This document shows positions 30,621-42,123 of a stretch of 64,000 nt of DNA, in pieces. Source of the DNA: Polaribacter sp. HaHaR_3_91. GTDB lineage: Bacteria > Bacteroidota > Bacteroidia > Flavobacteriales > Flavobacteriaceae. Positions within the stretch are counted from its first letter, which is position 1. Each line of letters starts with the position of its first letter. Under the pieces are notes generated by a model, which was not told the DNA's origin, searched no databases, and was given only the letters and a program-made list of their open reading frames with translations. Both the position numbers and the translations under genes were made by a program. Location: positions 3,239,001-3,303,000 of the forward strand of contig NZ_CP058986.1 of assembly GCF_019278525.1 (NCBI RefSeq). The letters run 5' to 3'.

Positions 30621-33125
30621 TTAAAAGTTCGCTTTTACTTGTACTCCAAAAAATCTTGGTGCCCCAGCAATAAAAGTTGGTATACCAAAAGCACCACCTG
30701 TATTACCTGCATCAACAATAAACTCTTTATCTAAAGCATTGTTCATAAAAAAAGTAAGCTCGTAATCTTTGTTAATTACAAGACCTGTTTTAAAATTTAA
30801 GATCCCGTACCCATCTTGAGAAATATCTGGTAAATTTGTTTCTTCAAAAAATACTTTAGACTTATATGTATAAGTAGGTCTAAAAAAGTAGCTTAAGTTT
30901 TTAGTTGCATCTATGTTGATATTAAATCCTGCAGAAAAGGAATTCTTAGGTGTTAATCTAAATGTATTTCCTGCTAAAGCTTGAGCATTTCCATTAGAGT
31001 CTTCGTCATCAAAAGAAGCATCTATATAACTATAATTTGCAAAAAAGCTTGATGTCTTTGAAAACGCATATTGCATAGCCGTTTCAAAACCAAAAGAACT
31101 TGCACTTCCACTATCTTCTGGCGTTGCTGTTAGGACTCCATCTTCAAATTTAGAAATAGTTGTTTGAAAATTTGAATACTCATACACATACGCATTTACA
31201 TCAAATTGTAATTTATTATTTAAAAACAATGATTTTGCACCTACCTCATAAGACCAAACTGTCTCATCTGATAATACATTTGTTTCTGTTGCCGTTACAT
31301 TAATAACATTTGGCCTTCTCCCTCGAGCTGCCGTACCAAATAATGTAATATTATCATTTACATCATAATTTAAGGCAAAACGCCCAACAGCTGACAAAAA
31401 GTTTTCACTAGCTTCTATTTTTTCTCCGTTTGTTGATGCAAACAACACATTTGGATAACTACCTAATAAGTGTCCTAAAACAGAAGGGGTTTCTGAATCT
31501 GTTACTTGATACCCTGCATTAATGTTTTCCCAAGTAGCTCTTAATCCTAAAGTAACAGATAATTTATCAGTGAAATCATAAGAAGCATCAGCAAAAACAT
31601 CTCCAGAATAATTTTCTCCAAAATTAGTATTTGATTCAGTATTAAAAGAATTTAACGGAGCACCTGCAAGTGGTCCAAAAGTAGCTGGATCGTTTGGTAT
31701 ATTTGGTAATAATGTTGGTACACCACTAATTAATAAAGCTTCCGGATTTAAAAATAACATTGCTACACTTTGCTCATTATATTCCCAAGGCACTCTTTGT
31801 GATCCTTTTTCGTAAAAGAAATTTCCTCCAAAAAACCCTCTAAATTTATCATCAGTATCAAAGTTAAACCTAACCTCTTGACTAAATTGCTTCCCTTCTG
31901 ATATCTCATGAAAAAATAAAGCAGGAGCTGCAGTTCCGTCTGCATCAAAAGCTTCATCAGAATTAAATTTTCTATACGCAGAAGTAGCAGTAACATCCCA
32001 AACATCATTTAAATCATGTTTTAAAATTGCAGTAACACCCCAAACAGTTCTATCCAAACCTAACTCTTCTCCTCTTTCTAAATCTGCAAAAGTATTTGGG
32101 TTTGTATCTCCACCTAATGGTGCATAAGTCCCACTTTTAAAAGAAGTTCCCGGAGGTGTATCTTGTTGCCAGTTTGCAATTACATCTAAAGTAGTATCAT
32201 CATTTAATAAATATCTAAATGAGGTTCTAAAAGCAACAGTTTCTTTTCCGTTTAAATCTCCACCAGAAAGGTTTTCGATATAACCATCTCTTTTATTATA
32301 AATTGCAGCAGCTCTAAAAAATAATTTATCGTCTACTAAAGGAGCATTATAATGTCCTGTTGCCAAAAACTGATTAAAGTTGCCATACCCTAATTTTACA
32401 GCACCAGACGTTTCATTTTTTGCTTTATTTTGAATGATATGCATTGCACCAATTTGAGCACCTCTACCAAACAATGTTCCTTGAGGTCCTTTTAAAACTT
32501 CTACACGTTCTATATCGTATAATTCAACCACAGAACCTCTAGATTTACTAATTGAAACTCCATCTTGAAAAATAGAAACCCTTGGTTCTACTCTAGAATC
32601 TCCACTATCACTTGTAATTCCTCTAACCACAATCCCTGGATTATTAACACTCTGGATTTGCACTTGAAAACCTGGTACATATTCCGATAAAGCATCATAT
32701 TCAAACGTTCCTTGATTTTCTAAAAAATCTGTTCCGTAAGAGGTAATTGCAATAGGCACATCTTTATTTTTTTGTTCTCTTTTTTGAGATGTTACCACAA
32801 CACCTTCTAACTGATAAGCACTTTCTTTTAAAACAAAGTTTTGAATAGTTTCTACCTTATTAATAACTACATTTTTAATAATTGTATTGTACCCTAAATA
32901 TGAAACCTCAACAACGTAAGAGGCATTTGCAATTTTTTCTAATATAAATTCTCCATTTTCATCTGAAGTTGTTCCTTTAGCTATTTTTTTAATATGCACA
33001 TTTGCTCCCATTATAGGCTCTCCTTGTTCTGTAGTAATAGTTCCTTTTAGGACACCTATATCTTGGGCATTTATACTAATTAAACTAAAAAGTGTTAAAA
33101 ATGTAAGTACAATTTTTGAAAACAT
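30621..33125 (-). CDS. TonB-dependent receptor with CarboxypepD_reg-like N-terminal domain
   Basis: The 834-residue outer-membrane receptor has signal peptide MFSKIVLTFLTLFSLISINA. A carboxypeptidase-regulatory-like beta-sandwich (LKGTITTEQGEPIMGANVHI, about 24-105) precedes the plug with VVVTSQKREQKNKDVPIAI, PGIVVRGI and VEVLKGPQGTLFGRGA. The barrel ends in ...GVQVKANF. The plug resembles receptors of the FecA/siderophore and sterol or vitamin type rather than SusC. The substrate is not identifiable; the neighbouring lipid-hydrolase fusion hints at phosphodiester or lipid scavenging. A -7 box TAAATTTG lies at 33157-33164. Confidence 0.92.
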   Translation of the reverse strand: MFSKIVLTFLTLFSLISINAQDIGVLKGTITTEQGEPIMGANVHIKKIAKGTTSDENGEFILEKIANASYVVEVSYLGYNTIIKNVVINKVETIQNFVLKESAYQLEGVVVTSQKREQKNKDVPIAITSYGTDFLENQGTFEYDALSEYVPGFQVQIQSVNNPGIVVRGITSDSGDSRVEPRVSIFQDGVSISKSRGSVVELYDIERVEVLKGPQGTLFGRGAQIGAMHIIQNKAKNETSGAVKLGYGNFNQFLATGHYNAPLVDDKLFFRAAAIYNKRDGYIENLSGGDLNGKETVAFRTSFRYLLNDDTTLDVIANWQQDTPPGTSFKSGTYAPLGGDTNPNTFADLERGEELGLDRTVWGVTAILKHDLNDVWDVTATSAYRKFNSDEAFDADGTAAPALFFHEISEGKQFSQEVRFNFDTDDKFRGFFGGNFFYEKGSQRVPWEYNEQSVAMLFLNPEALLISGVPTLLPNIPNDPATFGPLAGAPLNSFNTESNTNFGENYSGDVFADASYDFTDKLSVTLGLRATWENINAGYQVTDSETPSVLGHLLGSYPNVLFASTNGEKIEASENFLSAVGRFALNYDVNDNITLFGTAARGRRPNVINVTATETNVLSDETVWSYEVGAKSLFLNNKLQFDVNAYVYEYSNFQTTISKFEDGVLTATPEDSGSASSFGFETAMQYAFSKTSSFFANYSYIDASFDDEDSNGNAQALAGNTFRLTPKNSFSAGFNINIDATKNLSYFFRPTYTYKSKVFFEETNLPDISQDGYGILNFKTGLVINKDYELTFFMNNALDKEFIVDAGNTGGAFGIPTFIAGAPRFFGVQVKANF

Positions 33126-33156
33126 TGTTTTATGAGTTTATAATTAATTTGAATCA

Positions 33157-33164
33157 CAAATTTA
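33157..33164 (-). promoter_or_regulatory. Promoter -7 element of the TonB receptor
   Basis: TAAATTTG on the minus strand, 31 bp upstream of the ATG, matches TAnnTTTG; no clear TTG box is seen at the proper distance. Confidence 0.45.
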
Positions 33165-33481
33165 TCATCGTAAACCGAGACTCTTATTAACTTAAAATCA
33201 TACAAACGTTACTTTTTTAATCATTAGAACCTATTCTATACAGATAATTTACAAAACAATAACACCAAGGTTTCAGAATATTAATATTGTTTGCCTTTAT
33301 CAGAAAAAAAACTTTTAGATTAATTACTGATTTATAAATTATTAATCAATTTAACAGTAGAATAAGCTACTTTAAACCAAGAATCATAAACTTAACTTAC
33401 ACACATCCATAACACCTTAATATCACACTAATATTCCTTCAAACGAAGAATGTCTGCTATTTTGTGTTTTTAAAACAAAAG

Positions 33482-33565
33482 TTTTAAGCGATTTTAAAAT
33501 TTTCTAAATTTGATGTTAAAACAAAAAACATCAAATTTTAATTTAACATCATTTTTAAGCGATTT
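33482..33565. repeat. Repeats and hairpin in the gyrB/TonB-receptor intergenic region
   Basis: The 598-bp divergent gap 33126-33723 is non-coding. It holds two copies of TTTTAAGCGATTT (33482-33494, 33553-33565). Between them lies a 12-bp perfect inverted repeat AAATTTGATGTT / AACATCAAATTT (33506-33517, 33527-33538; 9-nt loop). Neither arm is followed by a good T-run, so an operator or structured 5' region is as likely as a terminator. Confidence 0.5.
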
Positions 33566-33699
33566 AAAGCACTTTTATGAAATTAATAAATGTTGATAAT
33601 TTTAAGCTAAAATCACTAAAAAGCTTTTAAAAATACTTTATAAATTGTAAATTTGAGATTATGAATTTCACTTTTCGAAGCTGAATTTCATCAATCTAA

Positions 33700-35661
<1,962 letters not shown>

Positions 35662-35683
35662 AGCTTCCATCTAAATAAGTTTA

Positions 35684-35726
35684 TAAAATACACATTTCTA
35701 ACAATTAGGAATGTGTATTTTTTTTT
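35684..35726 (+). terminator. gyrB terminator
   Basis: AAATACACATTTCTAA... and TTAGGAATGTGTATTT form a near-perfect stem followed by nine T, 20 bp past the gyrB stop. The rest of 35727-35893 shows nothing further. Confidence 0.85.
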
Positions 35727-35893
35727 GACTGCAAAACACTCATATTTCATATGTTTTACACATACTCATCTATAAGTATTTTTCCCCTTTTTGAAGTATT
35801 AAAATATCAGTAACCTTTGTTTATTGATAATTTTATTTATTTTAGCAATGACTTTAACAGAACTTTAACCATTTATAAACAAAGCCACAACCA

Positions 35894-36955
35894 ATGAAAA
35901 AAAGCATTTTAATTTTTACCTGCGTATTTACATTTACATTTAACGCAAAAGCACAAGATGGTTTAGAAAACATTCTTTTTGCCGATATTTCAGACGCAAA
36001 CCTACTTACAGAGGCTTATTTAAAACCGGCAGCAGAAGGCTTTATCTACGGAATGAGCAGTGGCTGGTTTCATACTGCAAAAGTTCACAAAACACTAGGT
36101 TTTGATATCACCATAGGCGCTAATCTTTCCCTTATTCCATCTGATAAAGAAATTTTTAATGTAAATTCATTAAACTTATCCGACAAAATCACAAAAAACC
36201 CAATTACTTCTCCTACCGTTTTAGGGAGTAATGATAGTGCTTTACAAAATGGTTTTGAGGTAACGATACCCGCAAACTCAGACCCCACTATAAACAATGG
36301 TATCCACCCAGAATTAGTGAGAAACTTTACAATGCCAGATGGTTTTGGAGACGATTTACCTTTAAACGCAGCACCAACTCCCTCTGTACAAATAAGTTTA
36401 GGTCTACCTTATCAATTTGAAGCAACTGTACGTGTTGTACCTGAAGTAGGTAGCGATGATGCAAAAGGAAAATTATTTGGTTTAGGTATTAAAAAAGAAA
36501 TTACAGACTGGTTTGGCCCTTTAGATAAATTACCTCTTCATGTTTCAATAATGGGTGCTTTTACAAACATGACCGTTACAAGTGTCATAGACGACCCAAG
36601 CGAAAACGGAGTTACTATAACCGACGGTTTAGGCGAATTAAAATTAGACTCTTACACAGTGCAAGCTTTAGCTTCATTAAATTTTCCTTTTATAAATGTT
36701 TATGGTGGTATTGGATACGTTAGCGGTTCTTCTTCTTTAAACATAAACGGAACTTACGAATTAGAATATTCAGGAGGGCTTGGTCAAACATACAGAAAAA
36801 CACTTATTGACCCTTTAAACTTAAACTACAAAGTTAGCGGATTAACATCTACAATTGGAGCAAGATTAAGCTTAGGATTCTTTAAGATTTTTGGAAGTTA
36901 CACACTACAAGAATACAACACAGTAAATGCAGGTATTGCATTTAGTTTTAGATAA
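35894..36955 (+). CDS. Outer-membrane beta-barrel-like protein (DUF6588-like)
   Basis: The 353-residue exported protein has signal peptide MKKSILIFTCVFTFTFNAKA. The body consists of alternating beta segments with many Gly/aromatic pairs (GMSSGWFHTAKVHKTLGFDI, VYGGIGYVSGSSSLNI). A C-terminal strand YNTVNAGIAFSFR resembles outer-membrane protein ends. I associate this layout, with YLKPAAEGFIYGMSSGW near the N-terminus, with the DUF6588 family, from memory. No function is known. It has its own terminator and no obvious operon partner. Confidence 0.65.
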   Translation: MKKSILIFTCVFTFTFNAKAQDGLENILFADISDANLLTEAYLKPAAEGFIYGMSSGWFHTAKVHKTLGFDITIGANLSLIPSDKEIFNVNSLNLSDKITKNPITSPTVLGSNDSALQNGFEVTIPANSDPTINNGIHPELVRNFTMPDGFGDDLPLNAAPTPSVQISLGLPYQFEATVRVVPEVGSDDAKGKLFGLGIKKEITDWFGPLDKLPLHVSIMGAFTNMTVTSVIDDPSENGVTITDGLGELKLDSYTVQALASLNFPFINVYGGIGYVSGSSSLNINGTYELEYSGGLGQTYRKTLIDPLNLNYKVSGLTSTIGARLSLGFFKIFGSYTLQEYNTVNAGIAFSFR

Positions 36956-36977
36956 AAAGAGTCGAAATCCTTTTCGT

Positions 36978-37013
36978 AAAAAGACACTTTTATAGGGTGT
37001 CTTTTTACTTTTT
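36978..37013 (+). terminator. Terminator after the DUF6588-like gene
   Basis: GTAAAAAGACAC - TTTTATAG - GGTGTCTTTTTAC is followed by T-run; the stem is 10-12 bp, starting 23 bp past the stop. Confidence 0.85.
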
Positions 37014-37040
37014 TAGAACTAAAACCTTAAGTAATTTTCG

Positions 37041-37048
37041 TACTTTTG
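37041..37048 (+). promoter_or_regulatory. mdh promoter, -7 element
   Basis: TACTTTTG matches TAnnTTTG, 40 bp upstream of the mdh ATG; the -33 box is not clear. Confidence 0.5.
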
Positions 37049-37088
37049 TTAGAGATCAAATACATTATAAATCTTAAAAATTATATAT

Positions 37089-38015
37089 ATGAAAGTTTCA
37101 GTAGTAGGAGCAGGTGCAGTAGGCGCAAGTTGTGCAGAATACATCGCAATTAAGGATTTTGCATCCGAAGTTGTTATTTTAGACATTAAAGAAGGTTTTG
37201 CAGAAGGTAAAGCAATGGATTTAATGCAAACGGCTTCTTTAAACAGTTTTGATACAAAAATTACAGGAAGTACAAACGACTATTCTAAAACAGCTAATTC
37301 TGATGTTTGTGTAATTACCTCAGGTATTCCACGTAAACCAGGAATGACTCGTGAAGAATTAATTGGTATCAATGCAGGAATTGTAAAAACAGTTTCAGCT
37401 AATTTAATTGAACACTCTCCAAACACAATTATTATTGTAGTTTCTAATCCTATGGATACTATGACCTATTTAGTTCACAAAACTACTGGGTTACCAAAGA
37501 ATAAAATTATTGGAATGGGTGGTGCTTTAGATTCTGCTCGTTTTAAATACAGATTAGCAGAAGCTCTAGGTGCTCCTATCTCTGATGTTGACGGTATGGT
37601 AATTGGTGGTCACTCAGATACTGGTATGGTGCCATTAATAGGAAAAGCAGCAAGAAATAGTGTTGTTGTTTCAGAATTTTTATCTGAAGAACGTATGGAT
37701 AAAATTGTACAAGACACTAAAGTTGGTGGCGCAACCTTAACTGGTTTATTAGGTACTTCTGCTTGGTATGCTCCTGGTGCAGCAGTTTCTGCAATGGTAC
37801 AAGCAATTGCCTGTGATACTAAAAAAATATTCCCTTGTTCTGCTTTATTAGAAGGTGAATTTGGTTTAAGCGATTTATCAATTGGTGTACCTTGCGTATT
37901 AGGTGCTAACGGAATTGAAAAAATTGTTGAAATTAGCTTAACAGATGCTGAAAAAGCAAAATTAGCAGAATCTGCAAAAGGTGTTAAAGCAACTAACGGT
38001 TTATTAGAATTATAA
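37089..38015 (+). CDS. mdh: Malate dehydrogenase
   Basis: The 308-residue NAD-dependent enzyme interconverts malate and oxaloacetate in the TCA cycle. It has the Rossmann motif VGAGAVGASCAEYIA and the substrate loop SGIPRKPGMTREEL with catalytic arginines. VSNPMDTMTYLVHKTTG and the His of GGHSDTGMVPL (active-site His) are also present. The lactate-dehydrogenase-like length and motifs fit the bacterial MDH type 3 group. It is monocistronic, bounded by a TAnnTTTG promoter and a strong terminator. Confidence 0.96.
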   Translation: MKVSVVGAGAVGASCAEYIAIKDFASEVVILDIKEGFAEGKAMDLMQTASLNSFDTKITGSTNDYSKTANSDVCVITSGIPRKPGMTREELIGINAGIVKTVSANLIEHSPNTIIIVVSNPMDTMTYLVHKTTGLPKNKIIGMGGALDSARFKYRLAEALGAPISDVDGMVIGGHSDTGMVPLIGKAARNSVVVSEFLSEERMDKIVQDTKVGGATLTGLLGTSAWYAPGAAVSAMVQAIACDTKKIFPCSALLEGEFGLSDLSIGVPCVLGANGIEKIVEISLTDAEKAKLAESAKGVKATNGLLEL

Positions 38016-38055
38016 ATCTATTAATAGATTTTATCTAACACCGCATTTAATATTT

Positions 38056-38090
38056 AAAGCCTCAAAGACATTTTCTTTGAGGCTTTTTTT
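38056..38090 (+). terminator. mdh terminator
   Basis: AAGCCTCAAAGA - CATTT - TCTTTGAGGCTT is a 12-bp perfect stem followed by seven T. Confidence 0.92.
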
Positions 38091-38256
38091 ATACTTCACT
38101 ATTTGTTAGACACAGCGTTTATCAAAATAAAAAACTCCACTCCTATTGCATTAAACTTAGTCTGTATACTTTTTCTAAAACCATAATAATTTCAAAGATT
38201 TATACCGTACTTAAAACATCAATAATCAATCTTCTTATAGATTTACAGATAACACG

Positions 38257-38264
38257 TATCTTTG
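38257..38264 (+). promoter_or_regulatory. recQ promoter, -7 element
   Basis: TATCTTTG, a consensus TAnnTTTG box, lies 19 bp before the GTG start codon of recQ. Confidence 0.55.
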
Positions 38265-38283
38265 CATTCTAATTATTGAAAAA

Positions 38284-40395
38284 GTGAAAAAGCAAACACA
38301 TACTCTTTTAAAAAACATATACGGTTACGAGAATTTTCGTCCTTTACAAGAAGAAATCATAGACAGAACCATAGAAGGAAAAGATAGTTTTGTATTAATG
38401 CCAACAGGAGGTGGAAAATCTATCTGTTTCCAAATTCCAGCATTACTTTTTGATGGAATTACAATTGTAGTTTCTCCGCTTATTTCATTAATGAAAGACC
38501 AGGTACAAGCTTTAAAAGCTAACGGAATAAAAGCAGATTTTTTTAATAGTTCCATTTCTCCGCAAGAAGAAAACGATGTAATTGGTAGAGCAATAAATGG
38601 AGAGTTACAATTATTGTATTTATCTCCAGAAAAATTAATATCCGTAAGCAATACTTGGCTAAAAGAATTAAACATAAAATTAGTTGCTATTGATGAAGCA
38701 CATTGTGTTAGTATGTGGGGACACGATTTTAGACCTGAGTATACACAACTAAAAGTCTTTAGAAGCTCTTTACCGCAAGTACCTTTTATGGCTTTAACCG
38801 CTACTGCGGATAAATCTGCAAGAAAAGACATTGAAGAACAATTGGGCTTAACAAACTCTAAATTATTTATCTCTTCTTTTGATCGAAAAAACTTAAGTAT
38901 AGAAGTTAGAGGTCAGGTTCCAAAACAGAGAAAGCTACAAGAAATCGGCAGTTTTATAGAACGACGAAAAGAACAAAGTGGTATTATTTACTGTTTAAGT
39001 AGAAAAAACACCGAAGAAGTAGCGAGTCATCTTAAGCAAAGAGGTCATTCTGTAGCATTTTATCATGCGGGAATGAATAATGAAGAAAGAGAAAAAACAC
39101 AAACTGATTTTATAAATGACGATACTAAAATAATTGTAGCTACGATTGCCTTTGGAATGGGGATTGACAAATCGAATGTTCGTTTTGTAATTCATTATAA
39201 TTTACCAAAAAACTTAGAAGGTTATTATCAAGAAATAGGAAGAGCAGGAAGAGACGGATTGCCATCAGAAACTATCCTCTACTACAACATGAGAGATTTT
39301 GTATTATACAGCCAATTTGCAGATGGTGGTGCAAATAGCGATATGCAAAAAGAAAAATTAAACAGAATGCTTCAATTTGCAGAAGCTAAATCATGTAGAA
39401 GAAAAATATTATTATCTTATTTTGGAGAGCATCTCACAGAAAATTGTGGCAATTGTGATGTTTGCGAAAATCCTCCTAAAGATTTTGAAGGCACTGTTAT
39501 AACTCAAAAAGCACTTTCTGGAATTGCAAGAATGAAAGAAAAAGACGGAATAACCATGTTAATTAATGTCTTAAGAGGAAGTAACAATGCAGATATCCAT
39601 TCCAAACAGTATTATAATCTAAAAACATACGGAATAGGAAAAGATGTTAGTTTTTTTGATTGGCGAGATTATGTAATTCAAATGGCAAACCAAGGTTTGA
39701 TAGAAATCATGTATAGCGAAAATTCTGCTTTAAAAATATCACCCATCGGGTGGAAAGTTTTAAAAGGAGAAAAAACAATACGACTAACAACACCTCTAAC
39801 TTCAGATGATAAAAAGAAGAAAACAAAAACTGTAAAAGCAACTATTGGAAGTGAAGCAAATAAAGACTTACTTACAGAACTTAAAAAGATAAGATACACC
39901 ATTGCTAAAGAAGAAAACATGCCTGCATACATCATTTTTAATGACAAAACATTAAAATTAATGGCAAGTGAACTACCAACAACCGAAAATGAATTTTTAG
40001 CTATTTCTGGAGTTGGGATGAACAAAATGGAAAAATATGGAGAAGAATTTATGAGCGTAATTCGTAAATTCAAAAGCGTGGCAAAAGCTAGAAAAGTTAG
40101 TACAATACAACACACCTTTAATTTATACCAAGAAGGTTTAAATGTTTCAGAAATTGCAGAAAAAAGAAACTTATCTATCACTACTATTTTTTCACATCTT
40201 TCTCAATTGTATATAGAGGGAAAAGAGGTGGAATTAGAAAAACTTGTTGATACAAAAGTTGTAGATAAAGTACGAATTGCTTTTAATGAATTAGACTGTA
40301 AAGTAGCATTGAAACCCATTTTCGAAAAACTAAACGAAGAGGTTTCTTATGGGGAAATAAGGTTGAGTATTACACTCATTTTAAAAAATGAATAA
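38284..40395 (+). CDS. recQ: ATP-dependent DNA helicase RecQ
   Basis: The 703-residue 3'-5' helicase acts in recombination and fork repair. Its start codon is GTG. Motifs in order are Walker A MPTGGGKSICFQ, DEAH IDEAHCVSMWGHDFRPEY, ALTATADKSARKDI, motif VI QEIGRAGRDG, and the zinc-binding cysteines (SCRRKILLSYFGE, CGNCDVCENPP). The RQC winged helix and an HRDC domain (YIIFNDKTLKLMASELP) follow. The C-terminal ~110 residues form a further helix-turn-helix-like region (GLNVSEIAEKRNLSITTIFSHLSQL), common in flavobacterial RecQ. No terminator is evident downstream. Confidence 0.96.
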   Translation: MKKQTHTLLKNIYGYENFRPLQEEIIDRTIEGKDSFVLMPTGGGKSICFQIPALLFDGITIVVSPLISLMKDQVQALKANGIKADFFNSSISPQEENDVIGRAINGELQLLYLSPEKLISVSNTWLKELNIKLVAIDEAHCVSMWGHDFRPEYTQLKVFRSSLPQVPFMALTATADKSARKDIEEQLGLTNSKLFISSFDRKNLSIEVRGQVPKQRKLQEIGSFIERRKEQSGIIYCLSRKNTEEVASHLKQRGHSVAFYHAGMNNEEREKTQTDFINDDTKIIVATIAFGMGIDKSNVRFVIHYNLPKNLEGYYQEIGRAGRDGLPSETILYYNMRDFVLYSQFADGGANSDMQKEKLNRMLQFAEAKSCRRKILLSYFGEHLTENCGNCDVCENPPKDFEGTVITQKALSGIARMKEKDGITMLINVLRGSNNADIHSKQYYNLKTYGIGKDVSFFDWRDYVIQMANQGLIEIMYSENSALKISPIGWKVLKGEKTIRLTTPLTSDDKKKKTKTVKATIGSEANKDLLTELKKIRYTIAKEENMPAYIIFNDKTLKLMASELPTTENEFLAISGVGMNKMEKYGEEFMSVIRKFKSVAKARKVSTIQHTFNLYQEGLNVSEIAEKRNLSITTIFSHLSQLYIEGKEVELEKLVDTKVVDKVRIAFNELDCKVALKPIFEKLNEEVSYGEIRLSITLILKNE

Positions 40396-40451
40396 CAACC
40401 ATAAACTATAAATAGACACCCAGTTTTTCTATTCAATAAAACAGAATAGCA

Positions 40452-41087
40452 TTAAAGCCTTTTCATAATTTCTGCCTTCCAATTTAATTTTTCAGCAAGA
40501 ATCTTTTCTTCATTTATTTTTTTAAGATTCATAATATAATCATGAAACTCAAAATTGAAAGAAAAGTATAATACAGAAAAATTAACCTTATCATCTACAA
40601 AGATAGAATTACCATGAGAATCATTAATAGCAGACTCTGAAAAACAAATATTAGAATCAATATTCAAATATTTTTCCCTTAAGATACTTTCAATTTTTCT
40701 TTTATTATTCATATTAGAAAAAGTATACCTAAAAAGAACTAACTTTTTTTTATAAAAATGAAGTTCCAAGATAACTTTGTCACTTCCAATTATAGTTTTA
40801 GAATATAAAATTACTGTACCACAAAGCGTTTTAACAGTATGAAAATCATCTTTAAGGCCACTTTTAACACTTCTAATTGTACTACCGAATTTAAACTTAG
40901 AAGTAAAAAAAATTTCATTTTCAGTAGTAACTACCTTCTTTCGTTTAAGCTCTTCAAACAACAATAAATAGTAGTTAATATTTTTAATACTAAAAAAAGA
41001 CCTATAAAAATAACTTGCGTCTTTATACTTATTTTTTTTAAGAAAACGAGAAAATAAGTAAGGCTTTAAAGGGGAAAGAGCACTCAA
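40452..41087 (-). CDS. Hypothetical protein, unrecognised
   Basis: The 211-residue Lys/Phe/Ser-rich protein matches no family I recognise. It has no signal peptide, no clear membrane helix and no catalytic motif. The middle part (40-175) alternates beta-like segments (VILELHFYKKKLVLFRYTFS), and the end is a charged helix (NEEKILAEKLNWKAEIMKRL). It converges on recQ (56 bp apart). Base composition is even more AT-rich than the neighbours, and a 433-bp non-coding stretch lies upstream. It could be a lineage-specific or transferred gene. The ORF is long enough to be real, but no conservation can be checked here. Confidence 0.5.
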   Translation of the reverse strand: MSALSPLKPYLFSRFLKKNKYKDASYFYRSFFSIKNINYYLLLFEELKRKKVVTTENEIFFTSKFKFGSTIRSVKSGLKDDFHTVKTLCGTVILYSKTIIGSDKVILELHFYKKKLVLFRYTFSNMNNKRKIESILREKYLNIDSNICFSESAINDSHGNSIFVDDKVNFSVLYFSFNFEFHDYIMNLKKINEEKILAEKLNWKAEIMKRL

Positions 41088-41508
41088 TTGATATAATATT
41101 TTTGGGGGTTACTATATAATAACAAACATACTTAAATTATACAACAATCAAATCAATAAATAAAACCTTTTAAATTATTAACACAATCAAATAATCACAA
41201 TTATCTTAAAATTATTAAGAAATCCACAAACAAAACCCAGTTATCATAAATAAAACACAATTAATAAACTCAAAACATTATAAGAACAGAACAATATAAT
41301 GATGCTATTCTAAGAAATAAAACAAAAGCACAGCATTAGGTCTAATACATTTTAAAAAACTAGAAAACAAAGTAATAAACAAGTAAACAAAACACATAAA
41401 AATATGACAATTACCTTGTATTGAAATTTACATTATAATCAGTTGAAGTTCCTATCAATAAAATTAAATTAGATTCTTTATTACAGAACGATAAAGCAAT
41501 CTTTTTTA
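41088..41508. other. AT-rich non-coding stretch
   Basis: About 420 bp of very A-rich sequence lies between the divergently oriented orphan genes 40452-41087 and 41521-42123. I see no ORF, hairpin, RNA gene or repeat family member in it beyond the promoter of the right-hand gene. Confidence 0.6.
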
Positions 41509-41516
41509 TATATTTG
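41509..41516 (+). promoter_or_regulatory. Promoter -7 element giving a probably leaderless mRNA
   Basis: TATATTTG ends only 4 bp before the ATG at 41521. With a start about 4-7 nt after the box, transcription would begin at or within a base or two of the start codon. Confidence 0.5.
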
Positions 41517-41520
41517 ACAC

Positions 41521-42123
41521 ATGAGAACAAAATGGTACATCTGTACTTTATTCTTACTATTTATTTGTTTCGGAGCATTTCATGAAGAGGTTACTTTACC
41601 CAATCAAGAAATAGTGCTTGAGTTTGTTGATGTTAAAATTGACAAAAAAGATATTGAAAGTACCATTGCTGACGTAAAAGAAAAGCTACTAAAAATTGGT
41701 GTTTCAAATATTAAAATTAATGAAACAGACAGCGGAACTTTAAAAATTTCTTATTACAGTAATTTTCATATTGATAAAATCAAGAAAAAACTTACTAAGA
41801 AACATACGTTAGTTTTAAATGGAGATCATGATCAAAAAGAAAGAGATGAAAACTCTTACAAATACAATATTGATATTCATGAAATTACAAACAAATCTGA
41901 CATTTCTAATTCTGATTTTCATTTTGTTATAGAACTTAAATATAATTTAGACAAAATAACCAATTACAATTCATTTGCTTTCCTAAAAAAAGCAGACCAA
42001 AACAAAGAAAATCAACTTTTTAAAACTACTTATAAAGTTCATAAAACAAATCCTTTTATAAAGGATAAAACATCTTACAACGAACCAGAAGTTAGAGCAG
42101 GTCCCAGAAGCTTCCTTATATAA
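41521..42123 (+). CDS. Secreted/anchored protein with a SecD-P1-like segment
   Basis: The 200-residue protein has an N-terminal hydrophobic segment (WYICTLFLLFICFGAFH, signal peptide or anchor). The family is not recognised. Residues 44-105 (IADVKEKLLKIGVSNIKINE, then SGTLKISYYS and HIDKIKKKLTKKHTLVL) run parallel to the SecD periplasmic P1 segment of the neighbouring SecDF (VLRSRIDKFGVTQPNIQRIG, then SGRIQIELPG and DIERVTRLITSKAELQF). This suggests a related ferredoxin-like fold. It lies 158 bp upstream of secDF, which has its own promoter. A role with the Sec system is speculation from this similarity and position. Confidence 0.55.
   Translation: MRTKWYICTLFLLFICFGAFHEEVTLPNQEIVLEFVDVKIDKKDIESTIADVKEKLLKIGVSNIKINETDSGTLKISYYSNFHIDKIKKKLTKKHTLVLNGDHDQKERDENSYKYNIDIHEITNKSDISNSDFHFVIELKYNLDKITNYNSFAFLKKADQNKENQLFKTTYKVHKTNPFIKDKTSYNEPEVRAGPRSFLI

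Noticed and set aside
31763..32008. Open frames lying inside larger genes, for example within the TonB receptor, secDF and recQ
   Set aside because: They run in another frame or antisense through clearly coding sequence, have no family resemblance, and are expected by chance in AT-rich DNA with biased codons.
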